From positions 124,001 through 188,000 of the forward strand of contig NZ_JBHUIZ010000013.1 of NCBI RefSeq assembly GCF_042683165.1: a DNA stretch of 64,000 nt, read 5' to 3'. The notes beneath the pieces were generated by a model. It was not told the origin of the DNA. It saw nothing but the letters and a program-made list of their open reading frames with translations, and searched no databases. Origin of the DNA: Tigheibacillus halophilus. GTDB taxonomy: Bacteria > Bacillota > Bacilli > Bacillales > Amphibacillaceae. This document shows, piece after piece, positions 52,815-62,293 of this stretch; position 1 is the stretch's first letter, and every line of letters begins with the position of its first letter. The translations under genes and the position numbers were made by a program.

Positions 52815-53651
52815 ATGTCTGAGTTTTTAGCGGAAATCATTGGAACGATGATCTTGATCATTTTTGGAGGCGGTGTCGTAGCTGGCGTTGTTTTAAAAAA
52901 ATCGAAAGCTTTTGATGCCGGTTGGGTTCTGATTTCCATCGCTTGGGGACTAGCAGTCATGCTTGGGGTTTACGCAGTAGGAAATATCACCGGAGCACAT
53001 CTAAACCCAGCGGTTACGCTCGGATTCGCCATAGCCGGCGATTTTCCGTGGGATAAAGTTCCTATGTATATCCTGGCGCAACTGATTGGAGGATTTATAG
53101 GCGGGGTGGTTGTGTTTCTTGCATATCTCCCACATTGGCGGGAAACAGAAGACCAGGAAGCGAAATTGAATGTGTTTTCTACAACACCTGCTGTGCGCAG
53201 CTATTTGTCCAATATGCTGGCAGAGATTATCGGAACATTTGTACTGGTAATGGGTTTGCTGTTCATCGGTGCAAATGATTTTACTGAGGGATTGAATCCG
53301 GTTATCGTTGGTGCGCTGATTGTTGCAATCGGGATGTCTCTTGGTGGTCCGACCGGCTATGCAATTAATCCGGCGCGTGACTTAGGACCAAGGATCGCGC
53401 ATGCCGTTCTTCCGATATTCAGGAAAGGGAGCTCAGATTGGAAATACGCGTGGGTGCCGGTTGTTGGTCCGATTATAGGCGGGATGTATGGTGGTGTTTT
53501 TTACAACGCCATATTCACAAATAAAGTTTCCATATGGTTTTGGATCCTTAGTGCTGTTGTATTGATAATAATTATTGCAGCAACTAGTATAGAAGTGAAG
53601 AAAGACCGTGAATTCGAGAAAAAAGCTCATATAGCAAAGGAGAGGAATTGA
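52815..53651 (+). CDS. glpF: Glycerol uptake facilitator
   Basis: A 278-residue aquaglyceroporin with six membrane segments and the two pore half-helices HLNPAVTLGF and INPARDLGPR; the Asp after the second NPA motif marks glycerol facilitators rather than water channels. AAAGGGTGA precedes the ATG. It is followed after one base by glpK, which traps glycerol by phosphorylation. Confidence 0.95.
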   Translation: MSEFLAEIIGTMILIIFGGGVVAGVVLKKSKAFDAGWVLISIAWGLAVMLGVYAVGNITGAHLNPAVTLGFAIAGDFPWDKVPMYILAQLIGGFIGGVVVFLAYLPHWRETEDQEAKLNVFSTTPAVRSYLSNMLAEIIGTFVLVMGLLFIGANDFTEGLNPVIVGALIVAIGMSLGGPTGYAINPARDLGPRIAHAVLPIFRKGSSDWKYAWVPVVGPIIGGMYGGVFYNAIFTNKVSIWFWILSAVVLIIIIAATSIEVKKDREFEKKAHIAKERN

Positions 53652-53652
53652 A

Positions 53653-55146
53653 ATGGCCGAAAAATTTATACTGTCATTGGACCAGGGGACAACAAGTTCC
53701 AGAGCGATTCTGTTTAACCATGATGGAGAAATTGTTGAAGTTGCCCAAAAGGAATTTGAACAATTTTTCCAGCATCCGGGTTGGGTGGAACATGATGCGA
53801 ATGAAATCTGGACGTCTACCTTGGCATGCATTGCTGAGGTGCTTCGCAAAGCGGATATGGAACCGTCTCAAATCGCTGGCATAGGAATCACCAATCAGCG
53901 TGAGACGGCTGTTGTCTGGGATAAGAATACCAATAAACCAATTTACAAAGCGATCGTTTGGCAATCCAGACAAACGGAAGATATTTGCAAAGAACTGCGA
54001 GATCAAGGTTATAATGACATGGTTCATGAAAAGACAGGTTTACTGCTTGATCCGTATTTTTCCGGTACGAAAGTGAAATGGATCCTTGATAATGTTGAAG
54101 GTGCACGAGAAAAGGCTGATAATGACGAGCTGCTGTTTGGCACAATTGATACATGGCTTGTTTATAAACTTTCCGGTGGAAAAGCGCATATTACCGATTA
54201 TTCCAATGCATCCCGCACATTGATGTTCAATATTTTCGATCTCAAGTGGGATGACGAGCTGCTTCATATGCTGAATGTCCCAAAAAGCATGATGCCAGAA
54301 GTACATGATTCATCTGAGGTTTATGCTAAAACCGTTGATTATCATTTCTTCGGCCATGAAGTGCCAATCGCAGGTATCGCTGGGGATCAGCAGGCTGCTT
54401 TGTTCGGTCAGGCTTGCTTTGAAAAGGGCATGGCGAAGAATACTTATGGAACAGGTTGTTTTATGCTGATGAATACAGGAGAAAATGGTGTACGCTCTGA
54501 AAATGGTCTCCTGACTACATTGGCTTGGGGAATGGATGGCAAAGTGGAATATGCACTTGAGGGAAGTATTTTTGTGGCAGGTTCCGCCATTCAGTGGCTG
54601 CGAGACGGATTGAAAATAGTATCGCGTGCACCGGAAAGCGAAGCATATGCCAAATCTGTCGCTTCAACGGATGGTGTATACATGGTGCCGGCTTTTGTCG
54701 GATTGGGAACACCATATTGGGACAGTGATGCACGCGGTGCAGTCTTCGGATTGACACGTGGTACGACAAGAGCACACTTTGTACGTGCTACACTGGAGTC
54801 TCTTGCATACCAAACCAAAGATGTACTGAACGCCATGAATGAAGATTCAGGAATAGAATTGAAAAAACTGCGCGTTGACGGCGGAGCGGTCAAGAACGAC
54901 TTTTTAATGCAATTTCAAAGTGATATTCTTGGGACAAATGTCGAGCGGCCAAGGATCCAGGAAACGACCGCCCTTGGTGCGGCGTATTTGGCGGGACTTG
55001 CTGTAGGCTTTTGGAAGGATAAAGAAGAAATTTCCAAGCAATGGCAAATCGACCAAGATTTTGAACCAAATATGGAACAAAAAGAGCGAGAAGATTTATA
55101 TAATGGATGGAAAAAAGCTGTAGAAGCAACAAGGAAATTCAAATAA
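53653..55146 (+). CDS. glpK: Glycerol kinase
   Basis: A 497-residue FGGY kinase that makes sn-glycerol-3-phosphate from glycerol and ATP. LSLDQGTTSSRAILF (nucleotide site), GITNQRETAVVWDK (substrate), GDQQAALFGQ and GTGCFMLMNTG are present. His231 in YHFFGHE corresponds to the histidine that HPr of the PTS phosphorylates to activate glycerol kinases of Firmicutes, so PTS control is expected in addition to the cre. AAAGGAGAGG lies inside the glpF end. Confidence 0.96.
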   Translation: MAEKFILSLDQGTTSSRAILFNHDGEIVEVAQKEFEQFFQHPGWVEHDANEIWTSTLACIAEVLRKADMEPSQIAGIGITNQRETAVVWDKNTNKPIYKAIVWQSRQTEDICKELRDQGYNDMVHEKTGLLLDPYFSGTKVKWILDNVEGAREKADNDELLFGTIDTWLVYKLSGGKAHITDYSNASRTLMFNIFDLKWDDELLHMLNVPKSMMPEVHDSSEVYAKTVDYHFFGHEVPIAGIAGDQQAALFGQACFEKGMAKNTYGTGCFMLMNTGENGVRSENGLLTTLAWGMDGKVEYALEGSIFVAGSAIQWLRDGLKIVSRAPESEAYAKSVASTDGVYMVPAFVGLGTPYWDSDARGAVFGLTRGTTRAHFVRATLESLAYQTKDVLNAMNEDSGIELKKLRVDGGAVKNDFLMQFQSDILGTNVERPRIQETTALGAAYLAGLAVGFWKDKEEISKQWQIDQDFEPNMEQKEREDLYNGWKKAVEATRKFK

Positions 55147-55157
55147 AGAAACGAAAT

Positions 55158-55190
55158 AAAAGAAAGGGTCTACACATCCTTTCTTTTTTT
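55158..55190 (+). terminator. Terminator between glpK and dhaK
   Basis: AAAAGAAAGG and CCTTTCTTTT pair around a 10-base loop and lead into a T run. It may separate glpFK from dhaKLM or give only partial readthrough. Confidence 0.7.
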
Positions 55191-55247
55191 CAACAAAGAG
55201 AAATACAAATATATGTATAAGCAAATCATCAAAAGGAGGCAGTTTAC

Positions 55248-56243
55248 ATGAAAAAAATAATCAATGATCCAAATCAGACAGTTTTCGATATGTTGGAAGG
55301 GTTTACTACAGCTTATCCCAATAGGGTCAAACAATTGGAAGGAACCTCTGTCATCGCTCGAAAAGATGCTCCGGTTGCAAATAAGGTAGCGATAGTCAGT
55401 GGCGGCGGCAGCGGTCATGAACCTGCCCATGCGGGTTATATCGGTAAAGGCATGCTTGACGCTGCGGTGGCAGGCGAGATGTTCACCTCACCAACTCCTG
55501 ACCAGGTATTGGAAGCCATTAAAGCAACAGACAGCGGTAATGGTGTATTCCTGATCATTAAAAATTACAGTGGAGACGTCATGAATTTCGAAATGGCAAT
55601 GGAGATGGCAGAGGCTGAAGGTATCCAGGTCGAAAAAGTCATTGTCAATGATGATGTCGCAGTGGAAGACAGTGAATTCACGACAGGGCGCCTCGGGATT
55701 GCCGGCACGATTTTTGTTCATAAAATTGCCGGGGCTATGGCGGAAGCAGGCGCTTCTTTACAAGAGGTTAAAGATATGGCTGAGCGAGTTGTCAATCATG
55801 TACGTTCCATGGGTATGGCTTTATCCTCCTGTACCGTCCCTGCTGTAGGAAAGCCAAGCTTCGAGCTTGCCGACAATGAGATGGAAATTGGAATTGGTAT
55901 CCATGGCGAGGCAGGTATTCACCGCAAACCAGTAGGGACCGCAGATGAAATTGCGGAGGAACTGACGGAGAAAATCATAACTGATTTACCATACAAAGAG
56001 GGCAATGAAGTGGCAGTTATGGTGAATGGCCTGGGTGCAACCCCGGAAATGGAGCTTTTCATTGTCAATGGAAAAGTACAGAAAATACTGCATGAAAAAG
56101 GAATCATCGTTTACCGTACCTTTGTAGGGAATTTTATGACTTCATTGGAGATGGCAGGCTGTTCAGTTACTTTGCTGAAGCTTGACAGCGAGCTCAAAAA
56201 ATGTCTCGATGCTCCTTCAGATGCAATAGCTTTTCGTGTCTAA
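55248..56243 (+). CDS. dhaK: PTS-dependent dihydroxyacetone kinase subunit DhaK
   Basis: A 331-residue subunit that binds dihydroxyacetone covalently through His219 (GIGIHGEAGI). GGGSGHEPAHAGYIGKGML forms the pocket. It acts with DhaL and DhaM, both encoded just downstream, so the phosphate comes from PEP through the PTS. Compared with the DhaK at 12 kb the pocket reads AHAGYIG instead of AFMGYVG, and the flank of the histidine differs. AAAAGGAGG precedes the ATG. Confidence 0.94.
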   Translation: MKKIINDPNQTVFDMLEGFTTAYPNRVKQLEGTSVIARKDAPVANKVAIVSGGGSGHEPAHAGYIGKGMLDAAVAGEMFTSPTPDQVLEAIKATDSGNGVFLIIKNYSGDVMNFEMAMEMAEAEGIQVEKVIVNDDVAVEDSEFTTGRLGIAGTIFVHKIAGAMAEAGASLQEVKDMAERVVNHVRSMGMALSSCTVPAVGKPSFELADNEMEIGIGIHGEAGIHRKPVGTADEIAEELTEKIITDLPYKEGNEVAVMVNGLGATPEMELFIVNGKVQKILHEKGIIVYRTFVGNFMTSLEMAGCSVTLLKLDSELKKCLDAPSDAIAFRV

Positions 56244-56296
56244 CGTGGTTTGCAAGATGATGATTACGGAAAAAAATATAGCAAGGAGGGACTTTC

Positions 56297-56917
56297 ATGA
56301 ATATCATGGACACTAATTCGGCTGTTTCCTGGCTGCGTAAAGCAGATGAATATATTCAGGATAAAAAAGATCACTTGACAAAACTTGATCAGGCAACAGG
56401 TGATGGGGATCACGGCGTCAACATGGCACGTGGCTTTTCAGAGGTTGTAAAAAAAATATCCGATGCAGATTATCAAGCACCTGGGGAGGTTTTTAAGGAT
56501 GCGGCAATGACATTGATGTCAAAGATTGGCGGCGCTTCCGGTCCTTTATATGGGACTGCCTTTTTAAGATTGTCAACGATCTGCAAAGATGATAATCCCG
56601 TTGATTTACCTGTTTTCGCAAAAGCGTTGCAGGCAGCAACAGAAGGTATCAAGCAGCGCGGGAAAGCTGAAGCAGGGGAAAAGACAATGATCGATGTCTG
56701 GGAGCCAGTTTCCAATTATTTTCAGGAGGCCACATCGTTAGATGCAGGGAAACTTGTAGAAACAGCAGAAAATGCAATGGAAGCAACAAAAGATCTAACG
56801 GCGACAAAGGGAAGAGCCGCTTATTTCAAGGAGCGATCCAAAGGAGCAGTCGATCCGGGAGCAGCCTCTTCATATTATATTTTTTCAGCACTTGCTGAAG
56901 TTTTGAAGGGAGTATGA
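56297..56917 (+). CDS. dhaL: PTS-dependent dihydroxyacetone kinase subunit DhaL
   Basis: A 206-residue ADP-binding subunit. KLDQATGDGDHGVNMARGF carries the metal-binding aspartates; GERS-like block is ERSKGAVDPGAASSY. In PTS-linked systems its bound ADP is re-phosphorylated by DhaM and passed to the substrate on DhaK. AAGGAGGG precedes the ATG. Confidence 0.94.
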   Translation: MNIMDTNSAVSWLRKADEYIQDKKDHLTKLDQATGDGDHGVNMARGFSEVVKKISDADYQAPGEVFKDAAMTLMSKIGGASGPLYGTAFLRLSTICKDDNPVDLPVFAKALQAATEGIKQRGKAEAGEKTMIDVWEPVSNYFQEATSLDAGKLVETAENAMEATKDLTATKGRAAYFKERSKGAVDPGAASSYYIFSALAEVLKGV

Positions 56918-56921
56918 TCAC

Positions 56922-57293
56922 ATGGCAAAAGTAGGAATTGTGCTAGTTTCACACAGCCCCAAAATTGCAGCAGGCCTTCAGGAACTGATTGGACAGGTTA
57001 TCACCGATATTCCAGTGGAAACTGCCGGCGGAACAGAAGATAATGGGATTGGAACAAGCATTGATAAAATCATGGCTGCCATGAAAAAAGCGGATGAGGG
57101 TGCTGGGGTGCTTGTGTTCTATGATTTAGGCAGTGCAAAAATGAATGCCGAAATGGCAGTAGAAATGATGGAAACCGAGCAAATCATCGTCATGGAAACA
57201 CCACTTGTGGAAAGCGCATATGTCGCAGCAGTGGAATCAAATATGGGTAAATCATTGGAAGAAGTACAGAAAACAGTAGAAAAAGATTTTTAA
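56922..57293 (+). CDS. dhaM: Dihydroxyacetone kinase phosphotransfer subunit DhaM (EIIA-Man type)
   Basis: A 123-residue EIIA domain of the mannose family; His11 in VLVSHSPKIAAGLQEL receives phosphate from HPr and hands it to DhaL. GGTEDNGIGTS and FYDLGSAKMNAEMA are family blocks. Only the EIIA domain is present, without the HPr and EI-like domains found in enterobacterial DhaM. Four bases separate it from dhaL. Its presence distinguishes this set from the DhaKL pair of the polyol operon. Confidence 0.93.
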   Translation: MAKVGIVLVSHSPKIAAGLQELIGQVITDIPVETAGGTEDNGIGTSIDKIMAAMKKADEGAGVLVFYDLGSAKMNAEMAVEMMETEQIIVMETPLVESAYVAAVESNMGKSLEEVQKTVEKDF

Positions 57294-57312
57294 TTTACAG
57301 GGGAAGGGAAAT

Positions 57313-58278
57313 TTGCAAAATATGATTACGATAACAGATATTCGGCAGGCACATGAAAATATTTCTGCCGTCATTCACAATACGCCTGTCATCACTTCAA
57401 AACAGCTCGATGAAATGTCTGGCAATCAGGTGTTTTTAAAATCGGAGCATTTGCAAAAGACTGGCTCGTTTAAAATCCGCGGGGCAACAAATAAGGTGAA
57501 GGCAGCTGTAACATCGGGTGCTGCGTTCATTACCGCAGCATCTTCCGGTAATCACGGGCAGGCGGTTGCGTATATTGCCAATCAACTCGGCATCAAGGCG
57601 AGGATTGTAGTCCCGGAGGATGCTGCAGCTAGTAAAGTGAGCGCAATCAAGGCATATAACGGCGAGATTGAATATTGTGGCCGGACTTCCGCAGAAAGGC
57701 TGCCACGTGCCAAGGAATTGGCTGAAAAGCATGGCGGGGTATTCATTCCGCCATATGATGATCCGTTGGTTATTGCAGGTCAGGGAACAGTCGGACTGGA
57801 AATCATGGAGCAAGTTAAAGGTGCAGACATCGTACTAGTTCCTGTCGGAGGAGGCGGATTGATTTCCGGTATAGCGACGGCTGTAAAGGCGATCAATCCT
57901 GCTGTAAAAGTTATCGGTATCGAGCCAGAACTTGCTGATGATACATATCGGTCTTTACAGGCAGGAAAACTCATTGCCATCGGACCAACAGAAACGATCG
58001 CAGATGGTTTACGTTCAAGTCAGCCAGGTGATTTGACTTTTCCAGTCATACAGAAGTATGTGGACGACCTGGTGTTAGTCAGTGAATCGGAAATCAGACA
58101 AGCACAACAATTCATCATGGAAAGAATGAAGCAGGTGGTGGAGCCTTCAGGAGCTGTCACCACTGCAGCAGTAATGCATCATAAACTGCATGTAAAACAT
58201 AAACGAATCGTATGTGTTGTTTCGGGAGGAAATATCGATCTGAGCCAATTAGCGAATTTGCTTCCGTTATCTGTCTGA
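57313..58278 (+). CDS. Threonine/serine dehydratase (catabolic type)
   Basis: A 321-residue fold-type II PLP enzyme. SEHLQKTGSFKIRGATNK holds the PLP lysine, ASSGNHGQAVAYIA follows, VPVGGGGLISG is the phosphate loop and VVSGGNID the end. No regulatory domain, as in TdcB and serine racemases; it may convert threonine to 2-oxobutyrate or serine to pyruvate. Start at TTG 57313 after AGGGGAAGG, with ATG 57322 possible. It is a paralogue of the operon ilvA at 40.7 kb. It follows dhaM by 19 bases, which could put it in the dha transcript. Confidence 0.87.
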   Translation: MQNMITITDIRQAHENISAVIHNTPVITSKQLDEMSGNQVFLKSEHLQKTGSFKIRGATNKVKAAVTSGAAFITAASSGNHGQAVAYIANQLGIKARIVVPEDAAASKVSAIKAYNGEIEYCGRTSAERLPRAKELAEKHGGVFIPPYDDPLVIAGQGTVGLEIMEQVKGADIVLVPVGGGGLISGIATAVKAINPAVKVIGIEPELADDTYRSLQAGKLIAIGPTETIADGLRSSQPGDLTFPVIQKYVDDLVLVSESEIRQAQQFIMERMKQVVEPSGAVTTAAVMHHKLHVKHKRIVCVVSGGNIDLSQLANLLPLSV

Positions 58279-58324
58279 CATGTGTGGTTCTTGCGTATGC
58301 AAAGGGTGACCCTGCATGCGTGTT

Positions 58325-58354
58325 TGGCTGTACAATCATTGTACAGCCATTTTT
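58325..58354 (+). terminator. Terminator after the threonine dehydratase
   Basis: TGGCTGTACA and TGTACAGCCA are perfect arms with a 5-base loop, followed by five T. Confidence 0.85.
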
Positions 58355-58430
58355 AAGCAATTGGGAAGGTACCAGATAAAAGAATGATGGATGGCAGAAA
58401 AGTCAGCAACCTATAAGGGGGACGAAAGAA

Positions 58431-60170
58431 ATGCTCAGTCTGTTGGTGACGATGCTGGAACGAATTGGAATCATTATTGCAGTTGCATTCATTTTGACCA
58501 GGTTCCGTTTTTTCCGCGGTATGCTTCACCACGACCAATTAACTTGGAAGCAGAAATGTTTTGCCATGTTATTTTTTGGTTTTTTTGGAATCATAGGCAC
58601 GTATTTTGGCGTCGCTTTTGATACTGACAAGCTGTATTTCAACAGTGTCAATTGGGAACTTGCTTCAGATGAAGCTATCGCGAATTCCCGGGTCATAGGG
58701 ATTGTGATTGCTGGTCTGCTTGGCGGTATGAAGGTCGGACTTGGAGCCGGAATAATCGCTGGTTTCCATCGCGTGACATTAGGCGGATTCACTGCTGTAT
58801 CATGCAGTACAGCCACGATTATCTCTGGACTGCTGGCAGGTGCACTTCACCGCTCGGGAAAAGATCTCACTTTGATTAGAGCCTTTGCCATCGGAGCACT
58901 GGCAGAAACGATGCAAATGGGGATGATTTTAATCATTTCGAAGCCATTTGAAAAGGCGCTTGCGTTGGTCGAGATGATTGGACTGCCAATGATTATAGCA
59001 AATGGAATCGGTACAGCATTGTTCATGTTGATTATTCGTAGTGTTGTCAGCGAAGAAGAGAAGGCCTCAGCTATACAAGCACAAAAGACCTTGCGCATCG
59101 CTGACCAGACTTTGCGTTATTTGAAACAGGGGATGACAGAAAAGTCTGCGCAGGCTGTTTGTGATATCCTTTATAAGGAAATACATCCCGCTGCAGTAGC
59201 GATCACCGATCGGACATATATTTTGGCACATGTCGGTGTTGCCAGCGACCATCACAAAACAGGTCAGCCACTCCAGACACATCTTACAGAACAGGTCATA
59301 GCCGATGGCGAACTTATCATTGCAGAGAAACATGCCATCCACTGTAAGCATTCGGACTGCCCGCTTTATGCGGGTATTGTCGCTCCGTTGAAACAAAGCG
59401 GTAAAACGATCGGCACACTGAAATTATATTATCAGTCCGAAAAAGAGATCACGCATGTCACAAAGCAGCTCTTGAGCGGTTTAAGTTCGCTTCTTAGCAA
59501 TCAATTGGAAATTGCCGAGGCCGAACATGCATTGAATCTTGCAAAAGAGGCGGAAATCAAAGCGTTACAGGCCCAAATTAGTCCACATTTTCTATTCAAT
59601 AGTTTGAATGTCATCATATCCCTGGTAAGAGTTAATCCGGACGAGGCGAGGCATTTGTTGACATCACTTGCTAAGTTTCTGCGGCAGAATTTAGATGGAA
59701 CAACGGCACAGCTTGTTTCTCTTGAACAGGAGCTGCTTCATGTAAAAGCCTATTTGGAAATAGAGAAAGCAAGGTTCGTTGATAAATTGCAAATCGTATA
59801 TGATATTGATGAGAACGTATTGCATGGGAAAATCCCTCCCCTGACACTACAGCCACTTGTCGAAAATGCGATCAAGCACGGTATTAAAAACATGCTTGAA
59901 AATAGTCTTGTCACGATCCGTTTCAAAGATGAAGGAAATTATATTGTACTTAGTGTGACAGATAATGGCGTAGGAATGTCTGAGGATGTTTTGCAAGTAG
60001 TTGGAAAAAAACAACTTCCATCAGCAAGCGGAACAGGGATGGGCATATACAATGTCAATCGGCGCATGGAAATGACCTTTGGCCGGGAAGCGGGGTTACG
60101 GTTTACAAGTATTCCTGGTGAAGGTACGACTGTAGCTTGCAAGCTGCCAAAAAAGAAGGTGAACCGATGA
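58431..60170 (+). CDS. LytS-type sensor histidine kinase
   Basis: A 579-residue membrane kinase. N-terminal 5TM-LYT region (about 1-200) includes NSRVIGIVIAGLLGGMKVGLG and GFTAVSCSTATIISG; then a GAF-like domain (about 220-365), the LytS dimerisation/phosphoacceptor helix with His386 in ISPHFLFNSLNVI, and an ATPase domain with VENAIKHGI, DNGVGM and GTGMGIYNVNRR. It would sense a cell-envelope or metabolite signal and phosphorylate the regulator encoded next (4-base overlap). No lrgAB/pftAB genes are in the window, so its target is unknown. Confidence 0.92.
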   Translation: MLSLLVTMLERIGIIIAVAFILTRFRFFRGMLHHDQLTWKQKCFAMLFFGFFGIIGTYFGVAFDTDKLYFNSVNWELASDEAIANSRVIGIVIAGLLGGMKVGLGAGIIAGFHRVTLGGFTAVSCSTATIISGLLAGALHRSGKDLTLIRAFAIGALAETMQMGMILIISKPFEKALALVEMIGLPMIIANGIGTALFMLIIRSVVSEEEKASAIQAQKTLRIADQTLRYLKQGMTEKSAQAVCDILYKEIHPAAVAITDRTYILAHVGVASDHHKTGQPLQTHLTEQVIADGELIIAEKHAIHCKHSDCPLYAGIVAPLKQSGKTIGTLKLYYQSEKEITHVTKQLLSGLSSLLSNQLEIAEAEHALNLAKEAEIKALQAQISPHFLFNSLNVIISLVRVNPDEARHLLTSLAKFLRQNLDGTTAQLVSLEQELLHVKAYLEIEKARFVDKLQIVYDIDENVLHGKIPPLTLQPLVENAIKHGIKNMLENSLVTIRFKDEGNYIVLSVTDNGVGMSEDVLQVVGKKQLPSASGTGMGIYNVNRRMEMTFGREAGLRFTSIPGEGTTVACKLPKKKVNR

Positions 60171-60907
60171 GAGAACAAATGAAGGCGCTGTTAGTGGACG
60201 ATGAGCGATATGCACGGCAGGAATTGGCTTTTTTGCTGCGCAGCTATGACTTTATCAAGATTGCAGGAGAGGCGCGCAATGGTGAAGAAGCTGTCATCAA
60301 GGCGGTGCAGCTGCAGCCGGATGTCGTATTCCTTGATATGGAGATGCCGAAAATTGGCGGGTTGGAAGTAGCTCGTTCTTTGCAAGAATTGAAGAAAAAG
60401 CCGCTCATTGTATTCGCGACAGCTTATCCCCAGTTCGCAGCCAAGGCGTTTCGTTTAGAGGCAATCGATTATTTGCTCAAACCATATGATGCAGCTGAAC
60501 TGGCAGAAACGGTACAAAGGCTCCATAGGCATTTGCTGACACCGCTGCAATCAATCGGCGGGCCAGTGGAGGCTCCTGCTAAAAAATTGGCTGTTGAAAT
60601 GGATGGGGAAATAAATTACGTATTGATTCAACACATCTATTACATGTTCCGTGAAGATAAAATGACAAAGATCATTGCTAAAACAGGGGAATTCGAAATC
60701 AAGGCATCACTGAGGGAAATGGAAGAAAAATTGGTGCAGTATGGATTTTTTCGCATTCATAAAAGCTATTTGATCAATCTGGAATATGTCAAAAAATTGT
60801 CTCCCTGGTTCAATGGAGCATATTTGCTGGAACTGCACCATGTGAAAGACCAGCTGCCAGTAAGCAGGAATTACGTTAAAACGCTGAAGAAGCGTCTTGT
60901 CTGGTAA
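60167..60907 (+). CDS. LytTR-type response regulator
   Basis: A 246-residue regulator from ATG 60167, which overlaps the kinase stop (ATGA) and follows AAGAAGGTG. Receiver domain at 1-120 with the acidic pair in VDDER and phospho-acceptor Asp57 in FLDMEMPK; LytTR DNA-binding domain at about 145-246 (HIYYMFREDKMTKII, FFRIHKSYLINLEYVKKL, LPVSRNYVKTLKKRL). LytTR proteins bind pairs of short direct repeats. Confidence 0.93.
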   Translation: MREQMKALLVDDERYARQELAFLLRSYDFIKIAGEARNGEEAVIKAVQLQPDVVFLDMEMPKIGGLEVARSLQELKKKPLIVFATAYPQFAAKAFRLEAIDYLLKPYDAAELAETVQRLHRHLLTPLQSIGGPVEAPAKKLAVEMDGEINYVLIQHIYYMFREDKMTKIIAKTGEFEIKASLREMEEKLVQYGFFRIHKSYLINLEYVKKLSPWFNGAYLLELHHVKDQLPVSRNYVKTLKKRLVW

Positions 60908-60980
60908 CACACTAAAGGATGATAAAGGCTGAGGAATACACAAGTGCGTTATCAAGCCAGGGAAATTTGAACGGAGGCGC

Positions 60981-61024
60981 AAACAAACACAGCTATTGCG
61001 CAGGTGCAACGGCTGTGTTTGTTT
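60981..61024 (+). terminator. Terminator of the two-component system operon
   Basis: AAACAAACACAGC (60981-60993) and GCTGTGTTTGTTT (61012-61024) are perfect 13-base arms with an 18-base loop and end in T. Confidence 0.7.
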
Positions 61025-61101
61025 ATCGAATCTTTGATATAGTACGAAGCCTCGAATCAATTGCCAGCTTTGGGAACGAGCATTGCATTCCGCATCAAAC
61101 A

Positions 61102-61983
61102 CTATTTTTTTTCAATAGGAATCTGAAGCCACTGCGACAGACAAGAGATGACTTGTTCATGAGCGTTGACAGCATCTTGTTCCTGCATATTGTTGTCAAA
61201 ACTGTGCGGTGCGTTTTGAAATGAGATAAGCTTTGTTTTAACGCCATGTGCATCCAGTTTCTTATGCATGCGGACCGATTCCTCGTACGGGACGTCCTCA
61301 TCACGGTCACCGTGCAGTAAAAGTGTCGGCGGATATGCCGAAGTCACTTTTGTGATAGGGCAATATTCATCGAGTAAACCATCGCCCGTTGAATTTCCCA
61401 CAACATAATCAAGCCACTTACCCTGTTGGCGGCAATATAGATAAATAGCATATCTTTTTTCGATTGGAGAACTGGCAATGGTGTAAGGTTGGATAAGCTG
61501 GTCAGCCAGCATCTTCGGAACCTGAGTCATTTGATTGAAATAAGAGCTTGGTTTTTTATACCATTCTCCCGTAATATCCCCATATCCGTAAAAAGAAATG
61601 ATTGCGGCTGGTTTCACAGTAAATGTACCGGCCATTAGAGCTAAATAACCCCCGGCAGAGCTTCCCATTACTGCAATTTTATCCCGGTTATGACCAATTT
61701 CATTGCTTTTATCAGAATGCAGCCATTTTAAAACATCTGCAATATCTGCAATGATTGATGGTAGCTTTGATTCTGGGGCTAGCCTGTATTCAATGGAAAA
61801 AACATGAAATCCAGCTGCATTATACATCCTGATTTGCTCCTTTTTCATGTCTTCTCTTGTTCCCCAAATCAATCCGCCACCGTGGATATAAACTAACAGG
61901 GGGGCATTTTCATTACTTGCCGGGTACAATTCTCCCTTCATTTGACAATCATCAGTCTGTTTGTAAACGAATGTAGTCGACAT
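61102..61983 (-). CDS. Alpha/beta hydrolase (esterase/lipase, HSL-like)
   Basis: A 293-residue hydrolase from ATG 61983, which follows AGAAGGG; an upstream in-frame ATG at 62049 has less support. YIHGGGLIWG gives the oxyanion hole, MGSSAGGYLAL the nucleophile serine, HGDRDEDVP the Asp and APHSFDNN the His. No signal peptide, so cytosolic; probably acts on short acyl esters. Single gene on the minus strand. Confidence 0.88.
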   Translation of the reverse strand: MSTTFVYKQTDDCQMKGELYPASNENAPLLVYIHGGGLIWGTREDMKKEQIRMYNAAGFHVFSIEYRLAPESKLPSIIADIADVLKWLHSDKSNEIGHNRDKIAVMGSSAGGYLALMAGTFTVKPAAIISFYGYGDITGEWYKKPSSYFNQMTQVPKMLADQLIQPYTIASSPIEKRYAIYLYCRQQGKWLDYVVGNSTGDGLLDEYCPITKVTSAYPPTLLLHGDRDEDVPYEESVRMHKKLDAHGVKTKLISFQNAPHSFDNNMQEQDAVNAHEQVISCLSQWLQIPIEKK

Positions 61984-62293
61984 ATAACACCCTTCTTTTA
62001 TGTGTTGGTTATATTGATAGAAGATGAATGATGAATGCTTTAAGGCCACGAATACTTTCCAGGCTGTGCAGCATTCTTTACTTTTCTTCCATCATACGGC
62101 AGAAAACGTCAGAAAAGTAGAATTCATGGTTATTTTTATGTTTTTTTAATGTAAACACTTCCAATTTTATTCGAATGTAATGCTATGTGAGATACAATGC
62201 AAGTGGTTAGATGTTAGATGTGAATTTGATGAAGCAGACAGCATGTGTTCCGATTCATGAACAGAGCTGAATACAAAAACAGAGGTGAAAAAC
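61984..62293. other. Divergent intergenic region upstream of fdrA/allF
   Basis: About 310 bases without a gene. TACAAT at 62193-62198 with TTCGAA 17 bases before is a weak promoter candidate for the fdrA gene. TGTAAACACTTCCA at 62150-62163 matches the cre consensus at 12 of 14 positions but lacks the central CG and is doubtful. Confidence 0.35.

Noticed and set aside
53433..53849. A 138-codon minus-strand ORF over the glpF-glpK junction
   Set aside because: Antisense shadow of two well-supported genes.
62150..62163. cre site upstream of fdrA
   Set aside because: TGTAAACACTTCCA lacks the central CG of cre and matches only 12 of 14 positions.
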